From: Burhinus oedicnemus
Lineage: Eukaryota; Chordata; Aves; Charadriiformes; Burhinidae
Reading direction: 5' to 3'
Length of the DNA: 64,000 nt
Assembly (NCBI GenBank): GCA_008921705.1
Contig: VFFE01007028.1
Span: 683,297 to 747,296 of the forward strand
The position numbers were made by a program, and so were the translations under genes. Below are positions 63,701 to 64,000 of the stretch, piece by piece. Numbering within the stretch: position 1 is the first letter of the stretch; each line of letters opens with the position of its first letter. The notes beneath the pieces were generated by a model. It saw only the letters and a list, made by a program, of their open reading frames with translations, was not told the origin of the DNA and ran no database searches.

Positions 63701-64000
63701 TGGAAATCAGTGATGTCAGGTTATATCTGAAATAGGAGCTTATACGCAAACTAATCTGTCCTAAAATGCTGTATTCAGAATATGTCGTTATTTAAGGGTC
63801 TCAGCAGGATGGCAGTGCTCTGGTCCTGCAGAGACCAATTTACTTCAGGAAGAATCTCTAATCAGCGGGTGAGGGGAGCCTCTCTTGTTCTCATACATCT
63901 TTCTCCCCTGAAATTGCTTTTAAGTACAATGTAAAGCTAAAAACGTCGTGTGTCTGTAGGAATGAAAGCTTGCTTGAATGTCGAGGTAAGAGAAAGAAGG

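Larger units (their letters stand above)
25439..64000 (+). other. GLP1R: GLP1R gene, partial (exons 2-7 of the receptor; both ends open)
   Basis: This is the glucagon-like peptide-1 receptor, a plasma-membrane class B1 (secretin family) GPCR that binds GLP-1 through its ectodomain and transmembrane core and signals mainly through Gs and cAMP. Six exons are seen, in order and with compatible phases. They carry the six ectodomain cysteines, the FCNRTF and SCPWYLPW motifs, TM1, TM2 with [12 protein letters not shown], and TM3 with [13 protein letters not shown]. Identity to GLP1R rather than GCGR, GLP2R, GIPR or the avian GCGL receptor rests on the TM2-loop 1 run KWMYSTA..HQW and on the ectodomain. 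Visible introns are 1305, 24140, 2631, 3405 and 1596 bp, with more than 4.7 kb of intron 7. The signal-peptide exon is not confidently located, and exons for TM4 onward are absent from the window. No frameshift or in-exon stop is seen, so the visible part looks functional. Confidence 0.96.
59255..64000 (+). other. GLP1R: Start of GLP1R intron 7
   Basis: At least 4.7 kb of intron with no TM4 exon found. It holds a G+C-rich patch at 59395-59600 ending in a perfect splice-donor sequence, poly-A runs and a TTG microsatellite. No mobile element is clear. Confidence 0.85.

Noticed and set aside
1..64000. tRNA, rRNA, snRNA or CRISPR features
   Set aside because: No cloverleaf, known RNA motif or regularly spaced repeat array was recognised on reading; a covariance-model search was not possible.

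Overview
The window looks like nuclear DNA from a bird. It has several CR1-type LINE copies, some ending in the CR1 tail of short ATTCTRTG-like repeats, and endogenous-retrovirus-type LTRs of families I recognise as widespread in bird genomes. A vertebrate gene is split into small exons with consensus splice sites. The species cannot be named from what I see. Nothing bacterial (operons, CRISPR, IS elements) is present.

The one protein-coding gene I can support is GLP1R, the glucagon-like peptide-1 receptor, a class B1 GPCR, on the + strand. Six consecutive coding exons are visible: exon 2 (25439-25535), exon 3 (26841-26951), exon 4 (51092-51201), exon 5 (53833-53939), exon 6 (57345-57498) and exon 7 (59095-59254). 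Their splice phases fit together (0/1, 1/1, 1/0, 0/2, 2/0, 0/1). Together they encode the mature N-terminus, the whole hormone-binding ectodomain, TM1, TM2, extracellular loop 1, TM3, intracellular loop 2 and the edge of TM4. Exon 1 (signal peptide) was not confidently found. The exons for TM4-TM7 and the C-tail must lie beyond base 64000. The gene is therefore open at both ends of the window.

Layout. 1-25438 is 5' flank and/or intron 1, with four or five CR1 pieces. One of these (1640-2500, minus) keeps an uninterrupted ORF2 C-terminus. Another (16403-17436, plus) carries an 80-bp patch duplicated from just upstream. 25536-26840 is intron 2. 26952-51091 is a 24-kb intron 3 that holds most of the LTR material, two CR1 copies and a 22-base G run. 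51202-59094 covers introns 4-6, largely plain. 59255-64000 is the start of intron 7.

Most interesting points. (1) A CpG-dense stretch just upstream of exon 4 has an ATG-started frame that runs without a stop straight into exon 4 in the receptor frame and ends in a hydrophobic segment. It could be an alternative first exon for an N-terminally shortened receptor, though chance openness in GC-rich DNA is a real alternative. (2) The 80-bp templated duplication in the CR1 at 17 kb. (3) The receptor has serine at the position of human Trp33, which predicts insensitivity to Trp33-dependent small-molecule agonists. (4) Two LTRs of the same family lie in opposite orientation in intron 3, one carrying a sense AATAAA. 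I found no wholly new biological system in the window.
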